Source of the DNA: DSUN01 sp035527715
GTDB taxonomy: Bacteria > Planctomycetota > PUPC01 > DSUN01
NCBI GenBank assembly: GCA_035527715.1
Contig: DATKZY010000086.1
Location: 1-29,586 of the forward strand
Direction: 5' to 3'
DNA: 29,586 bases
Part shown: in pieces, positions 15,463-23,420 of the stretch
How the letters are laid out: each line of letters opens with the position of its first letter
Numbering within the stretch: position 1 is the first letter of the stretch
The notes under the pieces: generated by a model
What the model was told of the DNA's origin: nothing
Seen by the model: the letters and a program-made list of their open reading frames with translations, nothing else
Databases searched by the model: none
Translations under genes and position numbers: made by a program

Positions 15463-17793
15463 ATGGAGAAACTGGCAGCGACTGGCCTCGTCGTCCTCCT
15501 CGCAGGCGTCCTGCTCGCCGCGGAGGCGCCGCGCGAGCCGCTGCGCATCAGCGGCATCTACCCCAGCCTGGCCGCGCTCTCGGGCGCGAAGTCCGAGTGC
15601 GGCATCGGCGCCGTCGTGCCCTGGGCCGGCTCTCTCTGGTTCATCACCTACCCCGCGCACTACGGCGACGGCAAGCTCTACCAGGTGACGCCCGACCTCG
15701 CGCTCGTCCCGCGCCCCGAGAGCATCGGCGGCACCCACGCCGGCCGACTCGTCCACCGCGAGTCCAGGCAGCTCGTCATCGGGCCCTACTTCATTGACGA
15801 GAAGGGCGGCATCCGCGCCACCAAGTACCACGCCCGCATCACCGCCGTGATGCGCCACCTCACCGACCCCGCCAACAAGGTGTACATGTTCGACATGGAG
15901 GGCGGGTTCGCCGAGGTGGACGTGCGGACCATGCAGGCCAACGAGCTCTTCAAGCTCCAGGCCCGCGGCGTCACCGGCACCCACGGCAAGGGCGGCTACA
16001 CGGGGCAGGGCCGCGTCGTCGTCGCCAACAACGGCCGCGGCGGCGCCCTCGCCGAGTGGGACGGCAAGGCCGACAAGTGGACCCTCGTCGAGCACAAGAA
16101 GTTCTGCGAGGTCACCGGCCCCGCCGGCATCCTCGGGGCGCCCGACGACCAGAGCCCCGACCACCCCCTCTGGGCCACCGGCTGGGACCCCCGCTCGCTC
16201 ATCCTCAAGGTCCTCGACAAGGGGACGTGGCACACATATCGTTACCCAAAGAGCACGTACACGCACGAGCCCGACCACGGCTGGTTCACCGAATGGCCGA
16301 GGATCCGCGAGGTCGGCGGCGGCCGTCTCCTGCTCGACTTCCCCTCGATGTTCTACGACTTCCCCGCCGGCTTCCGCCCCGGGAAGACCGCTGGCTTCCG
16401 ACCCCTCGCCACCCACCTGCTCATGGTGCCCGACTTCTGCGACTGGAACGGCCGCCTCGTCGTGGCCTCCGATCAGACCTCCGTCATGGGCAACCCCCTC
16501 GGCGGGCAGCCACAGTCCAACCTCTGGTTCGGCTCGGTCGCCGACCTGGCCCGCTGGGGCCGGCCGGCCGGCTGGGGCGGCCCGTGGGCCGGCGACGCCG
16601 TGGCGGCCGGCGCGCCCTCCGACCCCTATCTCTTCGATGGCTTCGAGCACCGCGTGCTCCACATCTCACACCGCGCCCCCGCCGAGGTCGCCTTCACCAT
16701 CGAGCTCGACGAGGCGGGCGACGGCACGTGGAAGCCCTACAAGACCCTGAAGGTGGCTCCCACCGGCTACGCCTGGCACATCTTCCCCGACGAGCTGCGT
16801 GCCGCCTGGGTCCGCCTCACGGCGGACGCCGATTGTGTGGTCTCCGCTTACTTCCACTACTCGACCTCGGGCCACAAGTCGTATGATACTAAGCCTTTCC
16901 AGAGCCTAGCGCCCGTTGGGGACAAGGCGGCGCACACCGACGGCATGCTGATCCCCCACGCCGACCGCCTCTGGTTCCTCGCCGAGCCCGTGGCCGCCGA
17001 CGGCGAGCGCGCCGAGCCCAGGCTGTGCGTGCTCGACAAGGATGCCGCTATCCGCCCCGCCGACGCCTCGCCCGCGGCCTCCCAGGCGAAGGCCCTCCTG
17101 ACCAAACTCCGCGACTACACGTACGGCTTCACCTTCACCCACGACGACGCCTCCGTCGTCGTCAAGGCCAAGGCCAAGACCTATCGCCTCCCCAAGGCCG
17201 ACAAGGCATATGACGCCGCCCCCTGGACACGTCGCCTCCGCGAGGTCATCACCGAACGCTACCTCCTGAACGCCCACGGCACCTTCTACGAGGTGCCCCG
17301 CGAGGACTTCGCCGGCATTCGCCCCATCTCCAGCCATGGCAAGTGGATAAGCGACTTCTGCACCTGGCGCGGCCTGCTCGTCATGTCGGGCGCGCTCGCC
17401 GCCGCGAAGCCTGACGGCAATTTCGTCACAAGTCCCGACGGCATCGGCATTTGGCTCGGCTGCGTGGACGACCTCTGGCAGCTCGGCAAGCCCAGAGGCC
17501 AGGGCGGCCCCTGGCTCAAGACCCCCGTCAAGCCCGGCCTGCCCTCCGACCCCTACCTCATGACCGGCTTCGACAAGAAAACCCTCGAACTCTCCCACGA
17601 CGCCGCGACCGAAGTGTCCTTCACCCTTGAAGTTGACTTCCTCGCCAAAGGCGTGTGGCGGCCCTACCAGACCTTCAAGGTGCCCGCCGGCGAGACCGTT
17701 CGGCACGAGTTCCCCGCCGGCTACAGCGCCCACTGGCTCCGCCTCGCCGCCGACAAGCCCTGCTCGGCCACCGCCTGGCTCGTCTACGAGTGA
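15463..17793 (+). CDS. Secreted protein of unknown function with internal duplication
   Basis: The product has 776 residues from the ATG at 15463, which has AGGAG 7 nt upstream; the in-frame GTG at 15421 overlaps the antiporter stop and lacks a site. A signal peptide is clear (MEKLAATGLVVLLAGVLLAAE). The rest is beta-rich and suggests beta-propeller or sandwich repeats (WAGSLWFITYPAHYGDGKLYQ; FDMEGGFAEVDVRTM). A unit of about 146 residues occurs twice, at about 324-468 and 631-776. Each copy starts DFC-x-W-x-G, contains GGPW...PSDPYL and EVAFTIELD / EVSFTLEVD, and ends in an aromatic-rich strand (VSAYFHY / ATAWLVYE). The segments before each unit also resemble one another, so the protein probably arose from a duplication of a longer ancestor. 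No catalytic motif is evident. It may bind or process glycan at the cell surface, but that is inference from context. Confidence 0.8.
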   Translation: MEKLAATGLVVLLAGVLLAAEAPREPLRISGIYPSLAALSGAKSECGIGAVVPWAGSLWFITYPAHYGDGKLYQVTPDLALVPRPESIGGTHAGRLVHRESRQLVIGPYFIDEKGGIRATKYHARITAVMRHLTDPANKVYMFDMEGGFAEVDVRTMQANELFKLQARGVTGTHGKGGYTGQGRVVVANNGRGGALAEWDGKADKWTLVEHKKFCEVTGPAGILGAPDDQSPDHPLWATGWDPRSLILKVLDKGTWHTYRYPKSTYTHEPDHGWFTEWPRIREVGGGRLLLDFPSMFYDFPAGFRPGKTAGFRPLATHLLMVPDFCDWNGRLVVASDQTSVMGNPLGGQPQSNLWFGSVADLARWGRPAGWGGPWAGDAVAAGAPSDPYLFDGFEHRVLHISHRAPAEVAFTIELDEAGDGTWKPYKTLKVAPTGYAWHIFPDELRAAWVRLTADADCVVSAYFHYSTSGHKSYDTKPFQSLAPVGDKAAHTDGMLIPHADRLWFLAEPVAADGERAEPRLCVLDKDAAIRPADASPAASQAKALLTKLRDYTYGFTFTHDDASVVVKAKAKTYRLPKADKAYDAAPWTRRLREVITERYLLNAHGTFYEVPREDFAGIRPISSHGKWISDFCTWRGLLVMSGALAAAKPDGNFVTSPDGIGIWLGCVDDLWQLGKPRGQGGPWLKTPVKPGLPSDPYLMTGFDKKTLELSHDAATEVSFTLEVDFLAKGVWRPYQTFKVPAGETVRHEFPAGYSAHWLRLAADKPCSATAWLVYE

Positions 17794-17824
17794 CCGGCGG
17801 CCTTGGCCGGCCGGAGGCGCCCGC

Positions 17825-18084
17825 CATTGTTGCGCATTGTTGGGGGCCGGAGAACGGGCCTCAACAATGATGAATCGGCCAATAGCGGCCGTGTAAGGCG
17901 TTCCACCCATTGTTGAGGGTGTGCGCGCACCCAGTCTTTCAAGCCGCTGGGGCCAATCCCAGGAAAGCACTGAGCCGGTGCATGTCCAGTGGCATCAACT
18001 CCTTATGGCGATCCGCGGCCTCGCCTGCCAGTCCCTGTTCCTCCATTGTTGGGGGCCATCGGGCCCTCCCGGCCCCCAACAATG
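17825..18084. repeat. Cluster of CATTGTTG repeats with two hairpins
   Basis: CATTGTTG occurs at 17825-17832, 17835-17842, 17908-17915 and 18044-18051, and its complement CAACAATG at 17862-17869 and 18077-18084. Two of these form stem-loops: 17835-17848 with 17856-17869 (12 of 14 paired, 7-nt loop), and 18044-18057 with 18071-18084 (14 of 14 paired, CATTGTTGGGGGCC, 13-nt loop). The stretch of about 300 nt between the secreted protein gene and the pseudogene contains no gene. The hairpins may be terminators or a short repeat family. Confidence 0.6.
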
Positions 18085-18091
18085 AGGTTGA

Positions 18092-18275
18092 TCAGCCTTT
18101 CAGGTACTTGGCGAAGCAGGCTTTGGCGCGGGACCACATTTCGGGGGAGAGGACGTGGCCCGCGCCGGCCTCGATGTAGTGGCTGAAGTGGTCGGGGGCG
18201 CCGGCCCGCTGGTAGGCGGCGGCAATCCTCTTGATGCCCTCGCGGGCCTCCTCGATGGGGCTGCCGCCGTGGGTT
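18092..18275 (-). pseudogene. 3' remnant of a second alpha/beta-hydrolase gene
   Basis: The minus strand encodes about 60 residues that match the C-terminus of the intact hydrolase ending at 20065: GGSPIEEAREGIKRIAAAY versus GGSPIQEAREGVKRIAAAY, then GHVLSPEMWSRAKACFAKYLKG before the stop. The catalytic-His region GHVLS is kept. Nucleotide identity to the intact gene is visibly about three quarters, so it is an old paralogue and not a fresh duplication. Upstream of THGG the similarity stops, and within about 35 nt the DUF5131 stop codon appears. The rest of the gene is missing, apparently replaced by the TcmP cassette. Confidence 0.8.
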
Positions 18276-18309
18276 TCACGGACAGGTCTGCGGCCTCGTC
18301 GGAACGGTA

Positions 18310-19044
18310 CTACCGGTCACAGAGGGGCAGCACGTGAAGTTCGGGCATCTCGTTCCATTGGCGACCGTCCAGATCACGTCCACGTCGCTTCTTGAACGTT
18401 CCGCCCCACTGCTTGAAGAAGAACGGGACACCCGCGCTCTGGCACTGATCCCGGACATCCACGACCCAGTCCTTCCGCATCGGGCGCGCGCCCGGCCCTG
18501 ATTCTCCCCCGACGATGACCCAGTGAATGCCCCTCAGGTCAAGACATGGCATGGGGCCGAGTAGAGGTTCCAAAGAAAGGAACCTTCTCGCCGCCGCGGT
18601 GGCTCTGAGGTGGTCAATGCGGAATGCGTAATCGTGGGTTTCTACGGTCACACCAACCCAGATGTTGGGTGCCCAAGGAAGCACCGAAGAAAGTTCCTGT
18701 AGCCTCGCGGACCGTTTGGTGAGGACCTGGAATACGTGCCAGTTGGCCTTCCTCATCGCGTCGAAGACCCTGAGGATGAAGTCGGTGGGCACATCCGCGT
18801 GGAAGAGGTCGCTCATGGAATTCACGAAGACCATCTGCGGCGTCCGCCAGCGGAGGGGGAGGCCGAGCAAGCGCTCGTGGACGGTGACCTGGAAGCCGTT
18901 TGCGTAGCTGGCCAGCCCCATTGCCTGTAGGCGCTTCGCCATGCGCTCGGCGTAGCAGTGAGCACACCCCGAGCTGATCTTGGTGCACCCTGTCACCGGG
19001 TTCCACGTGGCTTCCGTCCACTCGATTGCTGAATTAGCGCCCAT
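18310..19044 (-). CDS. Three-Cys-motif protein, DUF5131 / phage Gp37-Gp68 family
   Basis: The product has 244 residues from the ATG at 19044 (MGANSAIEWTEATWNPVTGC). The three cysteines of the family are Cys20, Cys27 and Cys30 in GCTKISSGCAHCYAERM; the spacing is C-x6-C-x2-C, not the C-x3-C-x2-C of canonical radical SAM enzymes, but an iron-sulfur cluster is likely. Other family segments are VFVNSMSDLFHADVP, NWHVFQVLTKRSARL, NIWVGVTVE and HWVIVGGESGPGARPM, which resemble a SAM-binding TIM barrel. The start codon lies within the last codons of tcmP (11-nt overlap), so both are co-translated. The family is found in phages and islands together with TcmP; its substrate is unknown. Local GC is lower than in the flanks. 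Confidence 0.88.
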   Translation of the reverse strand: MGANSAIEWTEATWNPVTGCTKISSGCAHCYAERMAKRLQAMGLASYANGFQVTVHERLLGLPLRWRTPQMVFVNSMSDLFHADVPTDFILRVFDAMRKANWHVFQVLTKRSARLQELSSVLPWAPNIWVGVTVETHDYAFRIDHLRATAAARRFLSLEPLLGPMPCLDLRGIHWVIVGGESGPGARPMRKDWVVDVRDQCQSAGVPFFFKQWGGTFKKRRGRDLDGRQWNEMPELHVLPLCDR

Positions 19045-19882
19045 CAACAAGACCTCGGTCTCTATACTTGTTGAATACGGCACGAGCGATCTTGTCGCCC
19101 GTCGCGTTGTGCGAGGCGAAGAGCAGATAGTACACGACGGCTCCCTTGCTGTTTCTCATGGGCATCGGCTCTGGCACGAACGGAAAGCCAGCCACCTCTC
19201 TGAGACGCCTGCGGTAGGCCTGCACCACAGCAAGGGCGCGCCTTGGTACCGGCTCCTCAACTGGGCCGAACAGACCGGGCTGGACCGTGTAGGCGACCTT
19301 TCGCCAGGAGTCGTCGCCCCAGAAAGCGCTCATCCGCTCCAGTTGGGCACGGGGCACGGCATCCGGGTTATCCCAGAGAACGTTCATTTTCGCGTCCATG
19401 ATCATGAAGTTCAGGAATATCTCGATGCTCTTCATCTGACCGGCCGTCTGAACCACCTCCCAGTTGGGGTTCAGCTTGTAGGGATCAAGCAAGCACAGGG
19501 CTCGGCGGTAATCCTCGTATCGGTACTGCGGGAAGACCTCCGTGAGGAGGATCGCGTTACAGTCACCCTCGTGTACGGTCACGTCGTGTCGTCCTTCTGC
19601 AAGCTGGCGAAGTCGTTCTGCTCTACTGCCATCGAGGTCGATGAAGTGGTAGTGGGGGAAAGGTGGCTGCGTCCTCAGGGCGATCGCTGGGCTCCCCTCG
19701 ATCTCCTTTCCTGTCGCTTCGGAGATGTGTGTTCCCGCTCCAGCGAAGCCGTCGATGTATGCGTAGTCGCGAATGGTCCGCTGCCTGCTAAGAATCTGGG
19801 CGTACGCCTTCGAGTAATCCCGGATGATACTCAGCTTGATCTCTGTCCAGTAGCCCACCTCATCCAGCCTGAGATCCGCCAT
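19034..19882 (-). CDS. tcmP: Three-Cys-motif partner protein TcmP
   Basis: This 282-residue protein is the usual partner of DUF5131 proteins (NCBI family TIGR04474). It starts at the ATG at 19882, with GGAGG 6 nt upstream. The N-terminal part has a Rossmann methyltransferase-like glycine loop (YIDGFAGAGTHISEATGK) and a following acidic strand (YHFIDLDGSRAERLRQL), which suggest binding of S-adenosylmethionine or a nucleotide. Later come LCLLDPYKLNPNWEVV and EIFLNFMIMDAKMN, the equivalents of motif IV and the partner region of the family. The C-terminal part includes WRKVAYTVQPGLF and YYLLFASHNATGDKIAR. The substrate is not known, but a radical-SAM-like protein plus a methyltransferase-like protein would fit modification of nucleic acid or a small molecule. 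The gene is lower in GC than its neighbours and has its own promoter, as expected for a transferred cassette. Confidence 0.9.
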   Translation of the reverse strand: MADLRLDEVGYWTEIKLSIIRDYSKAYAQILSRQRTIRDYAYIDGFAGAGTHISEATGKEIEGSPAIALRTQPPFPHYHFIDLDGSRAERLRQLAEGRHDVTVHEGDCNAILLTEVFPQYRYEDYRRALCLLDPYKLNPNWEVVQTAGQMKSIEIFLNFMIMDAKMNVLWDNPDAVPRAQLERMSAFWGDDSWRKVAYTVQPGLFGPVEEPVPRRALAVVQAYRRRLREVAGFPFVPEPMPMRNSKGAVVYYLLFASHNATGDKIARAVFNKYRDRGLVDGR

Positions 19883-19947
19883 CGCCGACCTCCACCCGAG
19901 GCGCTGCTATCGGTTGCACCGCGTCCGCCCGCTGTCAACAGTACCGT

Positions 19948-19976
19948 ATGATACAGCGGGGCCCCGCTGTTATCAA
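19948..19976 (-). promoter_or_regulatory. Promoter of the tcmP operon with a palindromic operator-like spacer
   Basis: On the minus strand TTGATA (19971-19976), a 17-nt spacer and TATCAT (19948-19953). The spacer is almost exactly filled by a perfect 18-bp palindrome, ACAGCGGGGCCCCGCTGT (19953-19970), which shares one base with the -10 box. A dimeric repressor or a MerR-type activator bound there would control the operon. No regulator gene lies in the cassette. Transcription would start near 19940, giving a leader of about 58 nt. Confidence 0.55.
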
Positions 19977-20014
19977 GGGGCTCCCGCGTGCAGGTATGCA
20001 CGCCCTACACTGCT

Positions 20015-20039
20015 TTGATGTCGCAAAGCGCGACATCAA
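20015..20039. terminator. Hairpin after the alpha/beta-hydrolase gene
   Basis: TTGATGTCGC (20015-20024) and GCGACATCAA (20030-20039) form a perfect 10-bp stem with a 5-nt loop, 25 nt beyond the hydrolase stop on the minus strand. No T-run follows, so it is either a weak terminator of the glycan operon or an end-structure of the inserted cassette. Confidence 0.5.
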
Positions 20040-20064
20040 GACGATGCCCCACGGAGGGAAACCC

Positions 20065-21129
20065 TCACGCCTTGAGGTGCTTCGCGAACCAGGCCTTGGC
20101 GCGCTTCCACATTTCCTCGGACAGCACGTGGCCGACGCCTTCCTCGATGAAGCGGGTGAAGTTGGCCTCGGCTCCCGCGCGCTTGTAGGCGGCGGCAATC
20201 CTCTTGACGCCCTCGCGGGCCTCCTGGATGGGGCTGCCGCCGTCGTTCTCGCCGAGGTTCAGGTGCAAGGCGCGCGGGGCGATGAGGCCGGCTATCTCCG
20301 GCGTGTCGCCGTACTGGTGCCAGCCCGGGACGAAGTTGGGGAAGCAGTGGAGGATGTGGGTGCGGTGGATGCCGGCATACGTCGGCAGGCAGCAGTTGCC
20401 GACGAGGGCCTTGAGCCGTGGCTCCCAGGGGCCGACGAGCCACGTGTGGGTCGAGCCCATCGAGTGGCCGTAGCAGCCCAGCTTGTCCTTCTGCACCTCG
20501 GGGCGGGAACACAGGTAGTCAATCGCGCGCCGCATGTCGAGGATGTTCTTCCAGGCCATGCACTTGCCGGCGACAACGTAGCGCAGGAACTCGAAGCGCT
20601 CGAAGTTGCCCCCCTTCAGGTGGGGGCTCTGCCGCTCGCCGAAGCAGAGGGCGTCGGGGCAGAGGACCACGTAGCCCTCCTTCGCCAGGGCGACGCCGGT
20701 GTGGTGCATCGGCATGCCCGCCAGGCCGGCAGGCTCCACCTTGCCCAAGTGCCAGGCGCCGTTGTGCTGGTGCCACACGGCCACCGCGGGGGCGGGATGG
20801 GCCGCGTCCACGCCGTCGGGCACGAGGACGAGGGCGGGCACGCGGTCGCCCGGCTCGACCTCGTAGGTGACTGATTCGATGCGATAGCCGTCCTTCTTCG
20901 TCGTCTCGCGCACGACGGGCTTGAGGTCGCACGGCTGGGGCCACGGCCCGCCGAGGCACGCGAGCAGCTTCTGACGCAGTTCGTCGTCGGTCATGGCCGG
21001 TCTCTCCTTGGCAAAGGCGGCGGGACGGAGCGCGTCGGCGGCGAGGAGGCCGGCCGCGCCGGCCGCGGAGCGGGCGAGAAAGGCGCGGCGAGCCAACTGC
21101 TTCCGACGTGTCCCTGGCCTGCCGTGCAT
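20065..21129 (-). CDS. Exported alpha/beta-hydrolase (Abhydrolase_7 / acetyl-xylan-esterase-like)
   Basis: The product has 354 residues. The ATG at 21129 gives a Tat-type signal (LARRAFLARSAAGAAGLL); frames beginning earlier run through the spacer and the end of the GH84-like gene. The nucleophile elbow is GHSMG in LGCYGHSMGSTHTWL, and the C-terminal His is in GVGHVLSEEMW. The acid residue is probably the Asp in the GENDGGSP region or just before it. The family (PF12715 type) is common in planctomycetes and contains putative esterases acting on acetylated or methylated glycans. It is the last gene of the minus-strand glycan operon, 31 nt after the GH84-like gene. A broken paralogue of its 3' end lies 2 kb away at 18092-18275. 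Confidence 0.85.
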   Translation of the reverse strand: MHGRPGTRRKQLARRAFLARSAAGAAGLLAADALRPAAFAKERPAMTDDELRQKLLACLGGPWPQPCDLKPVVRETTKKDGYRIESVTYEVEPGDRVPALVLVPDGVDAAHPAPAVAVWHQHNGAWHLGKVEPAGLAGMPMHHTGVALAKEGYVVLCPDALCFGERQSPHLKGGNFERFEFLRYVVAGKCMAWKNILDMRRAIDYLCSRPEVQKDKLGCYGHSMGSTHTWLVGPWEPRLKALVGNCCLPTYAGIHRTHILHCFPNFVPGWHQYGDTPEIAGLIAPRALHLNLGENDGGSPIQEAREGVKRIAAAYKRAGAEANFTRFIEEGVGHVLSEEMWKRAKAWFAKHLKA

Positions 21130-21160
21130 CGCGGCACTCCTCACCCGCGGGTCGCTGCCT

Positions 21161-23416
21161 TCACTCGAACACGATGCGGCCGAACTGGCTGGGGGCGTGG
21201 TCGCCGCCGACGAGGTCGTAGACGCCGCTGAAGAGGCCGAACGCGCCAATCTTGGAGCGGAAGCACTGGAAGCCCCAGGCCTCGCCGCCGCGGGGCACGG
21301 CGGCGCCCAGGTCGGCGAAAGGGATGGCCGCCTCGAACACGCCCTGCTTCTCGCCCAGGGTGAAGGCGAACCTGTAGTCGGGCCGCCAGGGCTCGCCGCG
21401 GCGGCCCGGCTCGTAGACGCCGAAGTGCCTCGAGAGCCAGATGCCCGCGATGTTCGAGATCACCTGGTAGTAGTCCTCCCGCCGGCCGCCCGGGTCGAGG
21501 AACAGCTCGAAGCAGGGCACCCGCCACGCGTAGTCGCCCTGCTGGCCCGGCGACAGCTCCTTCCACAGCGAGGCCGCCCAGTTGGGCAGCGCCGGCTTCG
21601 CCTTGTAGCCGAACTCGATGCCCACGTAGAGGTGCGTGCCCGTGCAGAGGAGTCGCAGGCGGGTCGCCTCCTCGCCGCCGAGGAGCAGGGCATCGGGGTT
21701 CTGCGGCGGCGTCTTCATCCCCCAGGCGGGCTGGACGAAGCGGGAGAACTCGACCGCCTTCCCCCACGCCGGCTCGTCCAGGCGACCGTCAATCGTCGGG
21801 GCCTCGGCGGCGCGAGCGACCCGCGTCTCCTGCCAGCCGCAGCGGACCATGTAGGGCTCGAAGTCGAGCCGGCGGCGCAGGCGGGCGTGCTCGCCGACCT
21901 CGAGGCTCCCCTGCGGCGAGCGGCTGCCCCACAACTCGTCGGCGAGATTCACCTCCACGGCCATCGGGCTTCGCGCCAGGAGGGGCACCAGGGCGTCGTA
22001 CTTCGCCTTCAGCGCCGCATTCGCCGTGCGGAACAGCTCGGCCGCTTCCGCCTGGGCGACGTAGCCCGAGGGATGCCGGCGCTCGTTGTAGAGGCGGACG
22101 TAGTCCAGGAGCGGCGCGTAGACTTCAGGCTTTCCCGCCGCCAGCTCGCGGACGGCGAGCTGGAGCGACCGCTTCGGGTCATATGCCTCGGGGTTCCACA
22201 GGTAGTCGTAGACCGTGATCCGCGTGACGGGGGTGCCGCGCTCGGGGAAGATGCAGCAGACCTCGGTCCAGAGGTCGGGGTCGCGGCCGCTGTAGGCGAA
22301 GCAGTCGCCGCCGCGGCCGAAGTTGTCGTAGATCTGGGCCTTGCCCTTCAGGCCGAAAACCTCACGGTACTCCTTCAGGCAGGCGGTGGGAATCACGCGG
22401 CTGATGACCTCGGGGCCGCAGACCGAGAGGCCAATGTCGGCCGGCAACGGGCCGTGGGCCAGCAGCGCCTTCGCATACGCCGCCGTCTCGAAGCTGTTGT
22501 ACCAATAGGGGCGGGGCATGAAGTAGATGCGGTTCGCCGCATCGAGGGCCTTCAGGCGGCGGTGCATGCCCAGGAGGTAATGGTGGAGAGCCTGGGAAAA
22601 ATCCTGGCCGAACCGCGCCTTCGTAGCGTCGCTCATCTTCGAGCCGGTGTCGTCGAACTTCAGGACGAACTCGCGGCAGCCGGCCCCGTAGGCGTCGCGG
22701 GCGCTGGCGAGGAGCGCGTCCATCTCCTCGTCGGTCGCGGCCAGGGGGTCGCCGTGGCGCACCCAGGCGCCGTGGTGGCGGAAGTAGTCCCAGCGGAAGT
22801 TGGCCCCGGGCCGCGTGGGGTTCTCGACAGGCAGCTGGAAGAACCAGCCGTAGTTCGCCTTGTAGCGCCACTCCCACGGCTTCGGCCGCTTGTTTCCGCG
22901 GTAGGCGAAGCGCGGGAAGTCGGTGAGCGTCCCCTCGCGGACGTAGCGGACGCCATCCTTCTCGAACACCATCTGCCGCAGGGTGGCGAGCGCCCAGAAG
23001 TCGGCCGCCGGCGTCTTCCCCGCCAGCAGGACGGAGTTCTTCTCGCCCGGCTTGCCCGCGGCGGTGTGGAGCAGGTAGGCGTCCTCGCTCGGAGGGAGGC
23101 CCGACAGGTCCCTCCCGGCCGCATCGCCGACGGAGACGACGGTCGTCGCATCCTCGGCCCTCACCAGCTCCGCGCCGGCGAGCTTGCTCAACTCGGCGGC
23201 CAGCGTGTCGGGCGCGCGGTAGCCCTTCGGTTTCACGAGGGCGACCTTTCCGAGCGGGAACACCGCGTCGCCGAGCCGCGCCTCCTGCGGCGTGGGGATG
23301 ATGGCCGTCTCCAGGTCGGCCTCCATGTAGTCCGGCACCACCTGGGCGAGCGGCAGGGTGGCCGCGCGGGCGCTCAAGGCGACGAGCAGAGCGAGAGCAT
23401 GGGCCTGGGCACGCAT
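21161..23416 (-). CDS. Secreted GH84-like beta-N-acetylglucosaminidase with CBM9-like C-terminus
   Basis: This 751-residue protein has a signal peptide (MRAQAHALALLVALSARAA). Residues about 20-150 match the N-terminal domain found before GH20, GH67 and GH84 catalytic domains (IPTPQEARLGDAVFPLG; SEDAYLLHTAAGKPGEK; LATLRQMVF). Residues about 160-440 form a TIM barrel that resembles GH84, with the Asp pair 255-256 (FVLKFDDTGSKM) as the candidate catalytic residues for substrate-assisted hydrolysis of N-acetylglucosaminides. MPRPYWYNSF follows in the sugar-binding region. Residues about 525-751 look like a CBM9-type binding domain (APTIDGRLDEPAWGKAVEF; YVGIEFGYKAKP; EAAIPFADLG). The ATG at 23416 follows the ThuA stop by only 4 nt and has GGAG upstream, so it is translationally coupled. 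GH20 is an alternative family. Confidence 0.8.
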   Translation of the reverse strand: MRAQAHALALLVALSARAATLPLAQVVPDYMEADLETAIIPTPQEARLGDAVFPLGKVALVKPKGYRAPDTLAAELSKLAGAELVRAEDATTVVSVGDAAGRDLSGLPPSEDAYLLHTAAGKPGEKNSVLLAGKTPAADFWALATLRQMVFEKDGVRYVREGTLTDFPRFAYRGNKRPKPWEWRYKANYGWFFQLPVENPTRPGANFRWDYFRHHGAWVRHGDPLAATDEEMDALLASARDAYGAGCREFVLKFDDTGSKMSDATKARFGQDFSQALHHYLLGMHRRLKALDAANRIYFMPRPYWYNSFETAAYAKALLAHGPLPADIGLSVCGPEVISRVIPTACLKEYREVFGLKGKAQIYDNFGRGGDCFAYSGRDPDLWTEVCCIFPERGTPVTRITVYDYLWNPEAYDPKRSLQLAVRELAAGKPEVYAPLLDYVRLYNERRHPSGYVAQAEAAELFRTANAALKAKYDALVPLLARSPMAVEVNLADELWGSRSPQGSLEVGEHARLRRRLDFEPYMVRCGWQETRVARAAEAPTIDGRLDEPAWGKAVEFSRFVQPAWGMKTPPQNPDALLLGGEEATRLRLLCTGTHLYVGIEFGYKAKPALPNWAASLWKELSPGQQGDYAWRVPCFELFLDPGGRREDYYQVISNIAGIWLSRHFGVYEPGRRGEPWRPDYRFAFTLGEKQGVFEAAIPFADLGAAVPRGGEAWGFQCFRSKIGAFGLFSGVYDLVGGDHAPSQFGRIVFE

Positions 23417-23420
23417 CGGG

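Noticed and set aside
17825..18084. Possible CRISPR array from repeated CATTGTTG
   Set aside because: The repeats are 8-14 bp, unevenly spaced and in both orientations, and no cas gene is present.
18092..18275. Direct duplication of a hydrolase 3' end as an integrase attachment site
   Set aside because: The two copies differ at about a quarter of positions and no integrase gene is seen in the interval, so attL/attR-like duplication is unlikely.
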